Of a DNA stretch of 64,000 bases, positions 46,706 to 59,971 are shown piece after piece. The first letter of the stretch is position 1; every line of letters starts with the position of its first letter. Below the pieces are notes generated by a model. The model searched no databases, was not told the origin of the DNA, and worked only from the letters and a program-made list of their open reading frames with translations. Source of the DNA: Gossypium raimondii (taxonomy: Eukaryota; Streptophyta; Magnoliopsida; Malvales; Malvaceae); contig NC_068570.1 of NCBI RefSeq assembly GCF_025698545.1, positions 53,277,924 through 53,341,923 of the forward strand, in the 5' to 3' direction. The translations under genes were made by a program, and so were the position numbers.

Positions 46706-46858
46706 TATACATAGTGTTCTAAGTTCAAAACTTATTCCGGTCAATTTTTTATTGATATATTATATATAAAAAGATAGAAACGTCCTCATAAAAAAATATA
46801 ACTTAATTCATATATGAGAGTCTAATTTAATAATTTTACAACTGAATTGGTTCTCAAT

Positions 46859-47119
46859 CAGTGGTGAAACTAGGGGGATGGCAGAGGCCTTGGCTCCCCC
46901 TAAAATGAAAAATTTTCCATATGGACCCTTTAAAATTTTTAAAATTGTAAATTAATAAAGGTAAAATTGCACTTTGACCCCCTAAAAATATAAAAATTTG
47001 ATTTAATCCTTTAAAAATAATAAAGATATAGTCTATTAAAATGGAGGAATTGCATTTTTCTATCATAAGAATTATAATTTAATTTCGGCCCCCTACAAAA
47101 TTTTCTGGTTTCGCCCCTG
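46859..47119. mobile_element. 261-bp hAT-like element (CAGGGGCGAAACCAG family)
   Basis: Ends CAGTGGTGAAACTAG and, reverse-complemented, CAGGGGCGAAACCAG. Flanks TTCTCAAT (46851-46858) and TACTCAGT (47120-47127) agree at 6 of 8. The interior has the repeated sense of CCCCCTAAAAATATAAAAAT. Non-coding, and a second copy lies at about 50176-50450 in the opposite orientation. Confidence 0.7.
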
Positions 47120-47524
47120 TACTCAGTTGACTCATGACACCAACTCAATAAAAGACTTGATATAAGCATAGAGAAATATAGATATAGATAATATTACAAT
47201 AATGTAAATATTAGAAAATATGTTAAATTGGCTTTTTTAAATTTTAATAAAAATAAAATATGTTTTGTAAAAAATTCAAAAAGATATGAATGGGCTTAAA
47301 ACATATTTGGATTATACATTTGCAAATATAAGTAGACTTGAGTATAGTTTAAAATCCCAAATTTTAGATCACGTTGAGTTTGAAAAAGCATAAAACATAT
47401 TCATACATTGAATAAATTCTACTCATAACCAACTTATCCTACCTTTAAACATCTCTAATTTTGAAACTAGGTCAATATATTTTCTTGATTTTCTTGCTAG
47501 AATTTTTATGATGGTTGGATTAGA

Positions 47525-47907
47525 TTTTGGGTAAAAGTATTATAGAGGTCTCTATATTAATAGTTAAATTATATTTTGCCCTTTACTAAAAAAATAGATA
47601 AATTAGTCCTTGTACATTAGATTAAAGTGAAAATTGATCCTTTCTAGTAAAATTTCCATCTATCTCTATTGTTAAAAGCGATATTCTTGACAAAATAATC
47701 AAATAGTACGTGTGGTGCCATGTGTACCTCATTTTGATGTACAATGACCAATTTTTAACAGTAAAAATGGATGAAAATTTTACTAGAAAGAACCAATTTA
47801 CTTTTTGATCTAATATATAAAAATCTATTTATTTATTTTAAGTGGATGAGGCAAAATGCAATCAAGTTTTAAATATAAAAATCTTCTTGATACTTTAACC
47901 ATCATTT
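47525..47907. repeat. Inverted-repeat MITE of about 0.38 kb
   Basis: The left end GGTAAAAGTATTATAGAGG pairs with right-end reverse complement GGTTAAAGTATCAAGAAGA. Inner arms share CTTTCTAGTAAAATTTYCAT and AATTGGTYCTTTCTAGTAAA. Target duplication not clear. Confidence 0.6.
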
Positions 47908-47937
47908 CCGTTAGGCATGAGGAGTTGTAGAGCGAAA

Positions 47938-48210
47938 GCAGGCACCGACGGAGCCAAGTAGAGACCCAGGGAGGTCATGTTCCCCCGAAAGTTTAAATTT
48001 TTTTTTCAATTTAGTCCTTTGTAAATATACTATGGTCCTCCCAAAAATATAAGTAGGCCATCCAAGGTTTAAGATTTTTGCAATTTCTCCTTTTTGTATA
48101 TATATCATAGTCCTCCTAAAAATATAAGTAAGCCCCTCCGAAAAATATTTTTTGCACATTTAATTTTAACTTAACCCCTTAAGATTAACATCCTGATTCC
48201 GTTGCTGGAA
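47938..48210. repeat. Small hAT-like repeat with ACGGARYCA ends
   Basis: The left end CAGGCACCGACGGAGCCAAG and right-end reverse complement CCAGCAACGGAATCAGGATG are similar. The interior repeats the phrase ATAGTCCTCCTAAAAATATAA / ATGGTCCTCCCAAAAATATA. No matching 8-bp flank was found. Confidence 0.45.
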
Positions 48211-49136
48211 GTAGGTCCAGTTTTCACTCTAATCCAACTGTTCAAATGGTAGATTGGACCCTTCTTTTGTGCTGGAGTGTGTTTGACTTTCCATATTTCT
48301 TTGTAGGGATCTAAACCCAGACGCTAAAAGGGAATGGCAATAGCTTTCGTGACCATGACAACAACTAGTGGTGGTGGTGGGTGTAATCACAATATTTCGT
48401 CTGTGTTTTATGGTTTTAATTGTTCCTTTGAAATCTGTTTATATTTTATTCTTAGTTTATTACTTATTATTAATAATATGAGCATTATCGTTTATTTTTT
48501 ATTATTATGAATATAACAAAATAAAGAAAAGAGAAAAAAATAGAAAATTCTATTTTAATTCATGCTGTTGGAGCCTTGGAGATTAAAGTATAACTTTTTC
48601 TATGTATATTAAATATAATATTTTGTATATGATATATCTGTGAGGCTTCTACGGTTATGATAACTCTTATATGTGTGTGTGATATTATATAAATAGATTC
48701 TATGTCGTGCAATTATTTTGGAAATCTTATCATAGATGTATTTATATGAAAATTATAAATTTATAGTATAAATATGGGTTAAAAATAATATATAATAAAT
48801 AATGATATGTATGGTTTGAATCATAATAACTCGTGAAATATATACGATATTAAAACAAAAATTAAATTAAATTATGATAAAACAAAATTTAAAACAAATA
48901 TATCACATAAACAATACTAAAGTACTATACTTATTAAACAATGAAACATATGATTTGAAACTAAATGATTATAATAGCACATGAAGTATGTGCAATATTA
49001 AAATAAAAAGTTAGATTAAATTATGAGTAAAACGAAATTTAAACACATAAATACATCAAATAAGCAATACTAAATGCATTACAATTAATATCACGATTTT
49101 TTCATCAATTGTGAGTTAGTGTCGAGTTGACTCATG
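48211..49136. other. AT-rich spacer
   Basis: No gene. Two diverged copies of a phrase (AAACGAAATTTAAACACAT / AACAAAATTTAAAACAAAT) near 48880 and 49025 hint at an old duplication. Confidence 0.35.
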
Positions 49137-49141
49137 ACACC

Positions 49142-49765
49142 TGTTGGTAATGCAAAATGGGTAATCCCATGTAGGTTGAGAAAAAACTTCTAAGAGGGTT
49201 TAAATATAGTATTGTCTCTTACTTTTATTGAGTAATTCGGGCTAAAGGCCAACACACATGCATTGTTACCTTGCTTGGTATTTTTATAAAATCCTCTGGC
49301 TGTAATAGAAATTTCTCTAACCGTTGAAGACTGTTGCACTTTTTGTGGAAATTAACACTACGTGTTTTACCATTTTGCCCCTTTAGAAAATAATATAAAT
49401 AGCAGGTCATTCTAAAACAATAACTTCATTCTTCTTTTCTCAGCTTGGCTGTTTTCATTTTAGTTATCTTTTCTAGTCAAATTTTCTGACCAAATCCTTG
49501 GTTTTATTTTCCAACCTATTTTTTCAATTCCTTTCGAGAAGAGTAATACCAATTGTGTTCCATCTTCTTATACGGGTATAGGAATATTGAAATATTGTGT
49601 TAACCTGGAGGGGCGACGTCTACTACACGATTACACTGATTAGGGTGAATTTGCTTCAAAGGCAGTGATTCTTCCATGGCACAATGATTATTTGATTTAT
49701 TTACGTTCAACTTATTTTTCCTGTTAGTACTAGCGATTTCGTTTTACAGTAATATATTTCCAACA
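49142..49765. repeat. 624-bp solo LTR (copia-like) with ACACC duplication
   Basis: Ends TGTTGG..CCAACA with exact 5-bp duplications ACACC (49137-49141, 49766-49770). It includes a TATA-like AATAATATAAATAGCAGG near 49388 followed by a T/C-rich leader. No internal domain adjoins it. The flank it split (GACTCATGACACC|AACTCA) also occurs unbroken at about 47124-47148, showing it jumped into an existing repeat. Confidence 0.85.
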
Positions 49766-50175
49766 ACACCAACTCATTAATAACATTATTAATATATAAA
49801 TTGATGGAGATAATAAATTGTGCATATTAAAATAAAAATATATAAAATAAATCAAAATAAAGCTTTGATTGAATAGTAAATTTAAAATTTTACTAATCTA
49901 ATTGACGTAGATTTAAATTCCACAGTAGATATCCGTACTTCCCTTGATGTTGGCTTAAAGTCCAAGTCCATACATGTACTTTAAAGTGGTTACAACATGA
50001 GAAGTGTTGGAGGATGAGTTTTCCATGTATACATTTCATTGTAATGGCTAAGGATATCACAACATGCAAATTGTTCATGCCACTTGGTTATTATGTAATA
50101 TTTATCATTTCTTCATGTATTTTATCTTAAATTTATGTATGTTGTAGGTTCATATATTAGCACATATATTTTTAG

Positions 50176-50450
50176 CAGGCGAAATTAGAAAAAATTTTAA
50201 GGGTCAAAATTAAATTGTAATTTTTGCGATAGTAAAATGTAAATTTACTATTTTAATAGTCTATATCTTTATAATTTTTAAATGATTAAATCAAATTTTA
50301 GCACTTTTAGGAGGGTAAAAGTGTAATTTTATCTTTACTAATTTAAAATTTTAAAAATTTAAAGGACCTATGAAAGGTCTAAATACAAAATTTTCCATTT
50401 TAGAAGAGGCAGGACTACCCTAACTTTTAGACTCTGTCCCAAATATATAT
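50176..50450. mobile_element. Second copy of the CAGGGGCGAAACCAG element, opposite orientation
   Basis: Starts CAGGCGAAATTAGAAAAAAT and shares TTTAATAGTCTATATCTTTA, ATGATTAAATCAAATTTTA and AGGGTAAAAGTG with the copy at 46859-47119. The right end is decayed. Confidence 0.6.
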
Positions 50451-51000
50451 GCATTCTACATTGACAAATGGTTTTAAATTTTAATGCATGTGTACTTATA
50501 TTAAGTTACAATGTAAGTATGTTTAATGAGTATGTATGGTTAATAATGTTGTGTGGCTAAGCATAATTTGTTGTATTTGGTCATATATTACTAAGGATTT
50601 GTGCTTGTTTGTTTATGAATTTTGAGTCTACATTTATATATTCATGAATTATTTTATCCATAAAAATATTTTTGATTTTTACTTGATAATTAATACACGA
50701 AATTCAATTTAAAATAAATTTTAAATGTATAAGGTAACATTTCGATATTAAAAAAATAGACATGATCGTTGCCAAAATCAATCAATACAATTTTGTTTAT
50801 TTTTGTTAATGTTAAAATGTCTTTTCTAATTCGAGTGAATACAATTTATTTTTCTTCTCACAATAAAATAAAATTTATATTTAAAATATATATTAATGAA
50901 AATTCATTTTTATAATAAATTAATTATATGAAAATTAAATATACATAATTTTAAAATATATAAATTTAAAAAATTAAAAAATATTGTTGAGGCATTTTTC
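50451..51000. other. AT-rich spacer
   Basis: No gene or definable repeat seen. Confidence 0.35.
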
Positions 51001-53217
51001 TTTTAGTACCTTGTCCAATGCCAATTGCCTATTGCACCGGTAACTCAGAAAAAATTTCTTGTTTGGATTGACAAATCTTGGTAACATATATGTTTAGGTT
51101 GAAATTTACTTGGTTGAGATGCTTGTCAACCTATCCTTGATATCCAGTCTACTTGTGCATGGTAACTTGAAGATTTATTAAGATTGGATCGAAGCAATTG
51201 ACAATATCTTCGTGCAAAAAGGAAAACTTCAACAATCGAACTAACTTTAATTTGCCACAACATTTCCCAGATAGAATCGTTCCAATAGATATAATTCTAT
51301 ATCAAATCTTCAAGAATATGAATTCTTCTTCTAGACTATCCCTCAATTCGCACATGTACGTTCAAAGTTTATTTCCAGTCCGGTGGATAGATTCAAACAC
51401 ATATAACCCAATTATCTTTTCAATCAAATAATTCAAATCAGAACAAACCACTGAATCGGTCTTTTCGAAGAAATCTTTTCTTCTCGTTAAAAGGATAGCC
51501 CCAAACATATCATTTTACAGATTTGATCTTGATTTTCTATCATTTTCACTTTTGTCGATGTCGAACCTTTCACAAGAACTAGAAAAGAGTTTATAATAAA
51601 GTTGTCTCATATATTAATCATCGAAGTTCTGAATTATATTGAAGTCACCTTTATCAGATAGAAATCATTGGGCCTTAATGAGAGCGATGTCTCCACCCTA
51701 TAAATAGATATTATCCCAGCTGTTAATAAAGCATTTGAACACAGAAGAAAATCAAATATGGTTTAAACAACAACCAATGCAAAAACACAACTTCTATAAC
51801 TCTGATAACGGTACTGCAGTACTCCCATATTTCAAAACAGAAATTATAATTATAATAGATATAATCATTTCCGTCAAATGGATATCTCTTACAGATAATC
51901 ACATAGAATCATAAGAAAACCGGGATAGCGAAATTTTAACATATGAAGCTACACATGATATCTGAAAATTACAACCCATATAAAATGATAACGATTCCGA
52001 CGATATCCCAGAAAATTTCCAGAAAGAACAACGTCACTCATAAATATTGAAATCCACCGTAACAAAAGCAATATAATCTTCACGTATATTTAACAAAACA
52101 ATAGCCAGTAGAAACATAATATTAGCATTATACAGATTTTACCGTCGACTTTCGTATCCACACAATGAAATAAATACCTGCTCTCAAACATAACCCAAAC
52201 AGACCAACGATACTTTCGTCTATTAGAATGTTTAGCTAATGTTCTTATACGATAAGAATTCCTTCTGAAATTAAACAGTCACATATACTTCGGGGGATAA
52301 ATGTACACATAGAATGCTCAGAAGAAATAATAGTAACAGCCCGACTATAACCATTGAACTCAGCCATCAATACAATTCAAACATTATTCAACTGTCTAAT
52401 TATGTCATCATTAAGTCCATATTATCCCATCAATAACAGAAATCAATTCAAAAGAACTTTTAGTGAATACCTTTCTTTAGATATCATACCTGAATACTTT
52501 TATTTCATCGAATTCAACTTCTTCGTTAACAGCGACTTTGCAGAATACGAATGGCCATTAAAACGATTCAATATCTCTTATAGCACTATCTCAATTTGCT
52601 GACCCATTCTCTTATCTGACCACATTAGTAATCTTTCAAACACGGACCTCTGTAACTCTACACTTGTGAGCATATTCGATCCAAATCTTACAGATTTCAT
52701 TGTAACATTTTACTGATAAGGGGGTGAGGGTAGTAAAGCATCAACTTTAACTCGCACATAAATGCACATAACACATACTATTACAAATAGCCAGTTTATT
52801 ACTAATTTCACATTCTCAGAACATTTAATAAACATCTGTTTATAATCACTTTTGTTCTTTACACATAGTTCATATGCCAACTCAAATCACTAATTCACAA
52901 TCAAAGCATTCATATAGCAATCATAGGCCACATATCACAACTCATGTACTCATATCATTACAACATTTATCAACAACAAAATATCTTGTATTCTTATTCA
53001 TACCTTTATGAGTTTCAACTCATCATCAACATATTTTCACTCAAGCATTTGAGTATTTAGTTCTGTACTATCAGAATTAGCTCAGTTGGAAAGCATATCT
53101 GTCTCATCAAAACAATTTTCGTCAGAGTTGGGAGATATCACACTATCGCAGGTTAAATATGACATGTATAGCTAGACTCATATACGCTATGTTAGTCCCA
53201 GAACCGACTAAACCATA
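51000..53217 (-). other. Degraded internal region of the LTR element at 53236-58414
   Basis: This lies downstream, on the minus strand, of the primer binding site at 53218-53229 and should be the leader and gag region. Right after the site the minus strand reads TATGGTTTAGTCGGTTCTGG. No gag or pol motif survives in any frame. The other boundary of the element is not found; a second LTR is absent. Confidence 0.45.
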
Positions 53218-53229
53218 GCTCTGATACCA
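53218..53229 (-). other. Primer binding site for initiator tRNA-Met
   Basis: On the minus strand TGGTATCAGAGC, six bases after the LTR end (GTTACA|TTTGGT). This is the standard plant LTR retroelement primer site. It fixes the orientation of the adjoining LTR as minus. Confidence 0.85.
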
Positions 53230-55244
53230 ACCAAATGTAACACCTCTAACCCGTATCCGTCGCCAGAATAGGGTTATGAGCTGTTACCTAACTAGACATA
53301 GTTCAGCACAGTCATATACCACTTTTCATACACCAAATTATAATATTATACCTTTTTAACATTTCCAAACTCATACAGCCACAAATCATTTATTCATTTA
53401 AACCAGATACACATATTTGATTTTCAATATCAACCAAATTCAAACATGTTACTAATTATGGCTCATGCAAAACCCATACTCTTATTTCATGCTAACCAAG
53501 ACTTACATTACAAGTCATGATTCGTAATTCAATTACATCATTACTCATAATCTCTGCAAGTTTCGGATCAAGCTTTCATACATCGAAACTAAATTGCACA
53601 TGTTTCATATTTTTAAAGTCTGAACCATATGACCATCAAATATAGGACATTCGAATATTTAAAATATATCCAAGCATATATCATTACACTTCATATATCG
53701 AATATATGTCAATACATCTATTTCATTAGCTGAATCATATAACCAAACACCACAAACATTTATAACTTGAGATATACTTTCAATATAAGCATAAATCATG
53801 AACGAATACACACAACTATTAACATCGTAATCAAGCCATTTTCACATGGCTATATATATACGATTTCAAAACAAACCATATCAAAACTAGCCTATACATG
53901 CCATATAACCAAATCTCAAAGCATTTATTTACCAAAGCTAAAACTGGATAGTGTGATGAGGTCTCCTACGACTTCTAACCTGAGCAAGTCTTCGAAACTC
54001 TATAAACATAGGAAAAGCACACAGAGTAAGCTTTGAAAGCTTAGTAAGCCATAAGCAAATAAATCATCTCAATGATATTTATAATTCAGTTTAATTAGGC
54101 CGAATTTAGCAAATCTCAACCACATATACATTCATCATATTCGTAAATTCTTATTACTACATTAAGTAACTTCACTTATCTTATTTATCAATGAACATAT
54201 AAATCATGCTTTCAAATTTGAATAGCAACCATTAGCTCATTCACATAAATTAAATTTGCACATATTAATTACATAACCAACCAGAACAAGTCCTGCTTTA
54301 CTAGCCATTTCACTTATATGCAAACCATGCATCATAACACCACCATCTCGATATCAATTATCTAATCCAACTTTCAAACCAAATTAGCATACCTCAACAC
54401 CAAAACTTTATGCTTCATAATTCTCATGTTCGAAATATATGACCACAATTTCATATAACGAGCATATGTACACAACGTTCATTTGTATACATTCATTTCA
54501 TTCATTTTCATATATTTCACATATCATCATTTTAAACATACTCACATTTCAATTTTGAATAACATATACACTTCGTATGTACCTGAATCGGACATACTTC
54601 CATATATTTATTCATTTCTCGATATTGTCTGTTGAACCATTCAGAATCAATAAGGATACTCGATTAGCTCAAAAAGCTCGTACAATGCCAACGTCCCAGA
54701 TGTGGTCTTACATGTAATCAACTATAGATGCCACTGTCCCAGACAGGGTCTTACACAAAATCATATACAATGCCAATGTCCCAGACATAGTCTTACACAA
54801 AATCATATACGATGTCAATGTCCCAGACATGGTCTTACACATAAATCTCAAATCGATGCCAACGTCCCAGACGTGGTCTTATACGAAATCATGTACTGCC
54901 ATGGTCCAACCATGGTCTTTTCCATCGATTCGTCTTTCGTTACAAAATGATTGTGTTCGATCCTGCGTTTTTACTTATTTCAAACATTTAATTTATGTTC
55001 CACAATTAAAAAAATTAATTATATGAATACATTCATACTGTCTTTCATCAATTCCATAAATATACATTGAAGTTCAATTATACGAACTTACCTCAAATCG
55101 CAAATGATTATTCCATGACCTTCTCTTTTTCCCAATTTATAATCGATCTATTTATTTCACGATCAAAACATAATAAATCAATTTGTTAACTAACTCAAAT
55201 ATCAAATCAAGTTCAAACTCAAACCAGTTTATCATTTAATTGCA

Positions 55245-55974
55245 ATTAGTAAAAACCAGATTACATGGAATCCCAAGGACTATCGTTTCCGATAGAGATG
55301 CAAAATTTCTTAGTCACTTTTGGAATGTGTTATGGGGTAAGTTAGGTACTAAACTACTTTACTCTACTACATGCCACCCTCAAACTAATGGTCAAACCGA
55401 GGTGGTAAATCGAGTTTTGGGATCTTTGCTTAGAGCCATAATAGGTAAGAATGTTAAATCTTGGAAAGAATGGATACCCTATGTTGAGTTTGCTTATAAT
55501 CGTTCTGTTCATTCTTCCATAGGTTTTACTCCTTTTGAGATTGTATATGGCTTTAATCCACTTACTGTTTTAGATTTGCTTCCTTTACCTTTGAATGAGA
55601 TTTCTAATTTCGATGGTGAAAGGAAAGCTGATTTAGTGAAAGAGATCCATGAGAAGGCTCGTAAAGCCATTGAGAAAAAGAATCAGTCCAATGCACATCG
55701 AGCTAATAAAGGGCGAAAGCAAGTCTTGTTTGAACCTGGAGATTGGGTATGGGTACATATGAGGAAGGAACGATTTCCTTCTAATAGAAAGAATAAACTT
55801 GATGCACGAGGGGATGGACCATTCCAAGTACTCGAGAAAATAAATGACAATGCTTATCGCATTGATCTTCCTGGTGAGTATAGTGTTAGTGCTACTTTCA
55901 ATGTTTCTGATCTTTCTCCTTTTGAATTTGATGTAGGTTCAGATTCGAGGACGAATCTTCTTAAAGAGGGGTAG
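55245..55974 (+). pseudogene. Ty3/gypsy integrase, C-terminal part
   Basis: Open frame of about 240 codons cut at its 5' end. It starts in the integrase core at [20 protein letters not shown] (second catalytic Asp), continues [13 protein letters not shown] (catalytic Glu), then [15 protein letters not shown] and the C-terminal domain ([38 protein letters not shown]), ending at TAG 55972-55974. The first catalytic Asp, reverse transcriptase and gag are missing. The frame is intact to the end, so the insertion is younger than its surroundings. Confidence 0.88.
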
Positions 55975-55976
55975 AA

Positions 55977-56765
55977 TAATACGAGCCAAGGAGGCGACAC
56001 TCAAGGGGTTGTTTTTCCTAGTGGTCCAATCACTCGAAGCAAGGCACGACAATTAAAATCAAAGATGAATGCTTTTGTCCAAGACTTTGTTGCTACAAAT
56101 TTAAGTCATCATGGTCGTGACGTTGACAAATACGGGAATGCAATTCACTGGACCAATCTTGGAATAGTGAAAGCCCATAAATTGGTGGATTAATCTTTTA
56201 TGTATCTTATTATTATTATTTACTTAATTCTCATTGGTTGGGACACATCACTTATGAGTTAAGTAATTTTATTGGTTAGGTTATTATTTATTTATTTTCT
56301 TAGATAATTTTAAAGAGTTTTTATTAAGATTCAATTACTTTTGAAAGAGTTTTATTAGGATTCAATTACTCTTGTAATTTGCCTATAAATAGGCTTGCTT
56401 CCTACACATTGGGGGGCATAAAAAAAGTATTTTGTTTTCTTCTAAATTTGTGTGAGGCAAATTTTTAAGAGTAGAGTGATTCTTCTCTTACTGTTTAGTT
56501 TGGAGTTTGTTACTTTCGAGGGTATTTCGGAGTTACAAATATTCAAATTTCTTTCCCGTTCATCGGTGTTTCTAGAGGTTATTCTTCTAGGGGTTTCGTA
56601 GGGAGCCGCTCAATCATTGGCGTTTTTAGTTACAAGTTAACCAAGGGTTCCATAGGGCAAATTTATTCTTTTATTATTATTTAACTAATTTTATTTATTC
56701 ACGTTTTATTTCTAATTTGTGTTTCTCTTCTGTCTAGATCCGGGATTTCCTCATCATGGTCAACA
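55977..56765 (+). repeat. 3' LTR of the nested gypsy fragment
   Basis: Follows a polypurine tract AAAGAGGGGTAGAA (55963-55976) and begins TAATACGAGCC, where relatives begin TGATACG. It contains a TATA-like CCTATAAATAGGC near 56381 and ends about 56765 (CATGGTCAACA). The 3' end is approximate. Confidence 0.65.
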
Positions 56766-58414
56766 CAAACATAGTCATTATCCAATTCATACCAATTTGG
56801 ACAACATAAATACAGTAGGAATTTATAATAGTTTATGAAACCTAAAAGAAAGTCTCAAAGACTTACATATTTAGATAGCATTAAGATACTCTTTAATAAA
56901 CAACATTAATACACAAAATCAAAATATGGCAGTATAATTAGGTATTTATTATTAATTTAAACAACATTCAAATTTTGCATTCTAGCAGCCCAATTGACCC
57001 ACCGAAACAAACTTTAATAATAATTAACAGTTAACTTATTAATGCAGCACATATTAATCACTAATTACACTCTTTGACAATTTTAAACAACATTAATTAG
57101 CATTATTAACACCTTTTTCTCCTGTTGTAATAAATAGTCCATGAATCGCCCAAACAATATAAACATACGGCTATTTATCACTACTTAATCAACTCATTAA
57201 CTAACACTTAAGACATAAATTTTTTAGCATTTACTCTGCTTTTATTCTCATTTAATAACTTTAATAATGGTTGCATTAACCCCTTTAACATTCAGATTTT
57301 TACACATAAGCTGCAACTAATAAATATCATTAATTTAACACTTCAAAAGGCATTCGATCATACAAATGCAACATTAATCTGATCTTTTATTATCTTCCCA
57401 GCTACATTAATGACAGTATCAAACACTCCTTTTCTCAAGTTCCAAACATAATAAAGACATCATTATATATTCATTGGCAACTTCAACCATTATTAACATA
57501 ATTTAAAGTCACTCAGACCACATTTACTGACGTCTAAACAACAATTTACTATTGCATTAATACACCAAACAACAGTCCATAAAACAACATGCATACACCC
57601 TTTTCTAAGCATCCTTATCACCGCAATATTCAACAGCATCAACCATGATCGAACAGTAATAACAGAACATCAATTAACAATACTAATAGGGGTACAATTT
57701 GAACAGCAATCTAATAGTTTTCCCCAATTCGCAAACACAAAAGAATAAAAGTTCAAGGAATGCTTGCTAATATTTCCCAACACCGATTCTATCAATTCAA
57801 TTTTGTTCCTTCCCTCACACATTCGGTCAGACTTAAATCAATAATTTAACCAAAATTCATCAATGAAAAGATATGCGAAGGAGAGTTTAGAAGAGTTACC
57901 CATCCACTTCAAAATTTTTAACTTCTAAGCAATCAATTTCATGGTTTTCCACTACATGCAACCGACCTCCTCTCTAACTTCCATACTCTCCTTCATTCTT
58001 ATTTTCAGTTGAAGAGAATGAAAAAGATGAACACTATTATGGCTTTGTTTTATTTATTCTTATTAATATACCATTTACTATTTTAACCTTTGCAATTTAA
58101 TTAGAAAACCATATAACATAAGCCCATAACCGTCCATCCCATGATTTAATGGCCAAATTACAACATAAGGATCCCATCTTTAATTAATCAAAGTAATTAA
58201 TCACTTTAACAATTAGAATGCCACTTTTACATTTTACGCGATTAAGTCCTTTTATCAAATTAGACAACCAATCGGTAAAATTAAATCACGAAATTTTCAC
58301 ACATATCAAATAACATGTTGTAATTACCAAAAATAATATTAAAATAATTTTACAACCTCAGATTTGTGGTTCCAAAACTACTATTCCGACTAGGGTCTAA
58401 ACTGGGCTATTACA

Positions 58415-59971
58415 CACGGTACGTGGATTGATTTGAGATGAGATGATGATTCCTGACATGTGATATCACACTTAATATACCAAATTCCAATATTTGTTAT
58501 GGGATATCGTGATATATTACAGTGATTCTGGCGTGTTACCGAGGGCAGATGTAAAGCTTTTGAGCTTGACACTTAGTGCCTAGGCGTGTTTTCGAAGGGA
58601 CGTTAGCCTACGGGCTAGGCACTTGGTGTCGACGTGTGTTATCGATTGGATTGACTCGTTTGAGCGTTTGACGTGTTTTGGATGGATAACTGTGTACTCA
58701 TATATGTATATCTTTCATCAAGCAATGTTCCTTGTGTTAAATGTCTTGCTATTAATTTGTTGAAAGATTATTCATGAATCTCTTAATAGCATTGTGCCTT
58801 GATAGTGAATGATCTCGTACTTGTTTATGTATAAACTCACCCGTTATGGATTGTGGTTGACAGGAAACTCTAACTTTTAATCTTGTTATTAAAATTGTTA
58901 TGTTTAATTCGGTAAGCTTTATCATTTTAACCGTTGAACTTACTAAGTTCTAGTGAAGCTTACTTGTGTTCTTTTCTATTCCTTGTAAATAACATTTTGT
59001 GGAGTCGGGCAATCAGATCAACTTGAAGATCACACTATCCAGATACATTTTGGTAAACTTTGATAGGTTTATTTTGGGTTATATGGCATGTAAAAGGTGT
59101 TTTTGTATATGTTTAGATACTTATTACAAATATTATGTTTCAAGCTTAGTATAAGCTTACTTGTGTATGTGCCTTTAATCTTGGTGTGAATATGTTCATA
59201 TAAAGTTTATTTGGTCATGTGATATAAACCTTATTTAAGTGTTTGAATCATGATGTGAATGATTAAAAAGAAATGATAAGTTTGGCATGAGTTTTATTTA
59301 TGAACTTATGAAATTGAATGCAATTAGTTGATGTGTAAACTGAATTGAGATTGATAATTGAATTGTGGTGTCAATGATAACACATTGGTTAGGCACTTAG
59401 GTTGATTGTTTTGCTATGTTTTAGGCTTGTTTAAATGTATTTTTAAAGTATGAAAATGGTTTATTTTGATTTGGCTTGGAACCTAAGTGTTGGATGAAAG
59501 TTTACCTTGTTTTAGAAGTTTTTTAAGGTGCACATAGCTTGAGCTATTCCACACGGTCATGTGTCTTATTAATTTTTAGGTGTAGCATTTTTCACATGGT
59601 CACAGTTAGTTACATGGTTTGGCTACAAAGGCGTGTGGGGAAGCCACATGGCCATGTGTGAAGCCACACGGCCATGTGTGAAGCCACACGGCCTGGGCTA
59701 TTCCACATGGCCGTGTGACCCACGTTTCCAGAATTTTTATATTTTTGCATATTTTTTTGTTTTGATTCAAATTAGTGCGGATTACTTTCAAACTATTTTT
59801 AGGGTCCTATAAGTTCGATTTAAGGCCAGTAAGTGTATTTTACCCTAATTTTTATAAGCTATTGAATGTTATCATTTATTTTATATTTTTGTTTCTGTTT
59901 GATGATAAATGTCTTGGTCTGTACTGTAACTTCGTAACCCTAATCCAGTAACGGAGACAGGTTAAAGGTGT
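58415..59971 (+). repeat. Gypsy LTR fragment in plus orientation
   Basis: Ends with GGAGACAGGTTAAAGGTGTT, the plus-strand counterpart of the LTR end at 53236 (ACGGGTTAGAGGTGTTACA on minus). Near 59640-59720 it has short tandem GCCACACGGCCATGTGTGAA units. The 5' part is missing where the LTR at 53236-58414 adjoins. Confidence 0.6.

Larger units (their letters stand above)
53236..58414 (-). repeat. Large LTR in minus orientation with a nested gypsy fragment
   Basis: The left end TGTAACACCTCTAACCCG matches the solo LTR at 43286; the right end GGGCTATTACA gives TGTAATAGCCC on the minus strand. With the nested piece (about 55245-56765) removed it is about 3.6 kb, like the solo LTR. It carries five or six of the GTCCCAGACATGGTCTTACA units (54680-54920). 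It acts as the 5' LTR of an element whose interior and other LTR are lost. Confidence 0.75.

Noticed and set aside
53081..53160. tRNA-like stretch with TAGCTCAGTTGG, matching the tRNA A-box
   Set aside because: No B-box, no acceptor-stem pairing and no recognisable anticodon arm; it lies in retroelement leader debris.
43286..58414. One giant LTR retroelement with LTRs at 43286-46705 and 53236-58414
   Set aside because: The left LTR has its own exact TATAC duplication on both sides and no polypurine tract beside it, so it is a solo LTR.
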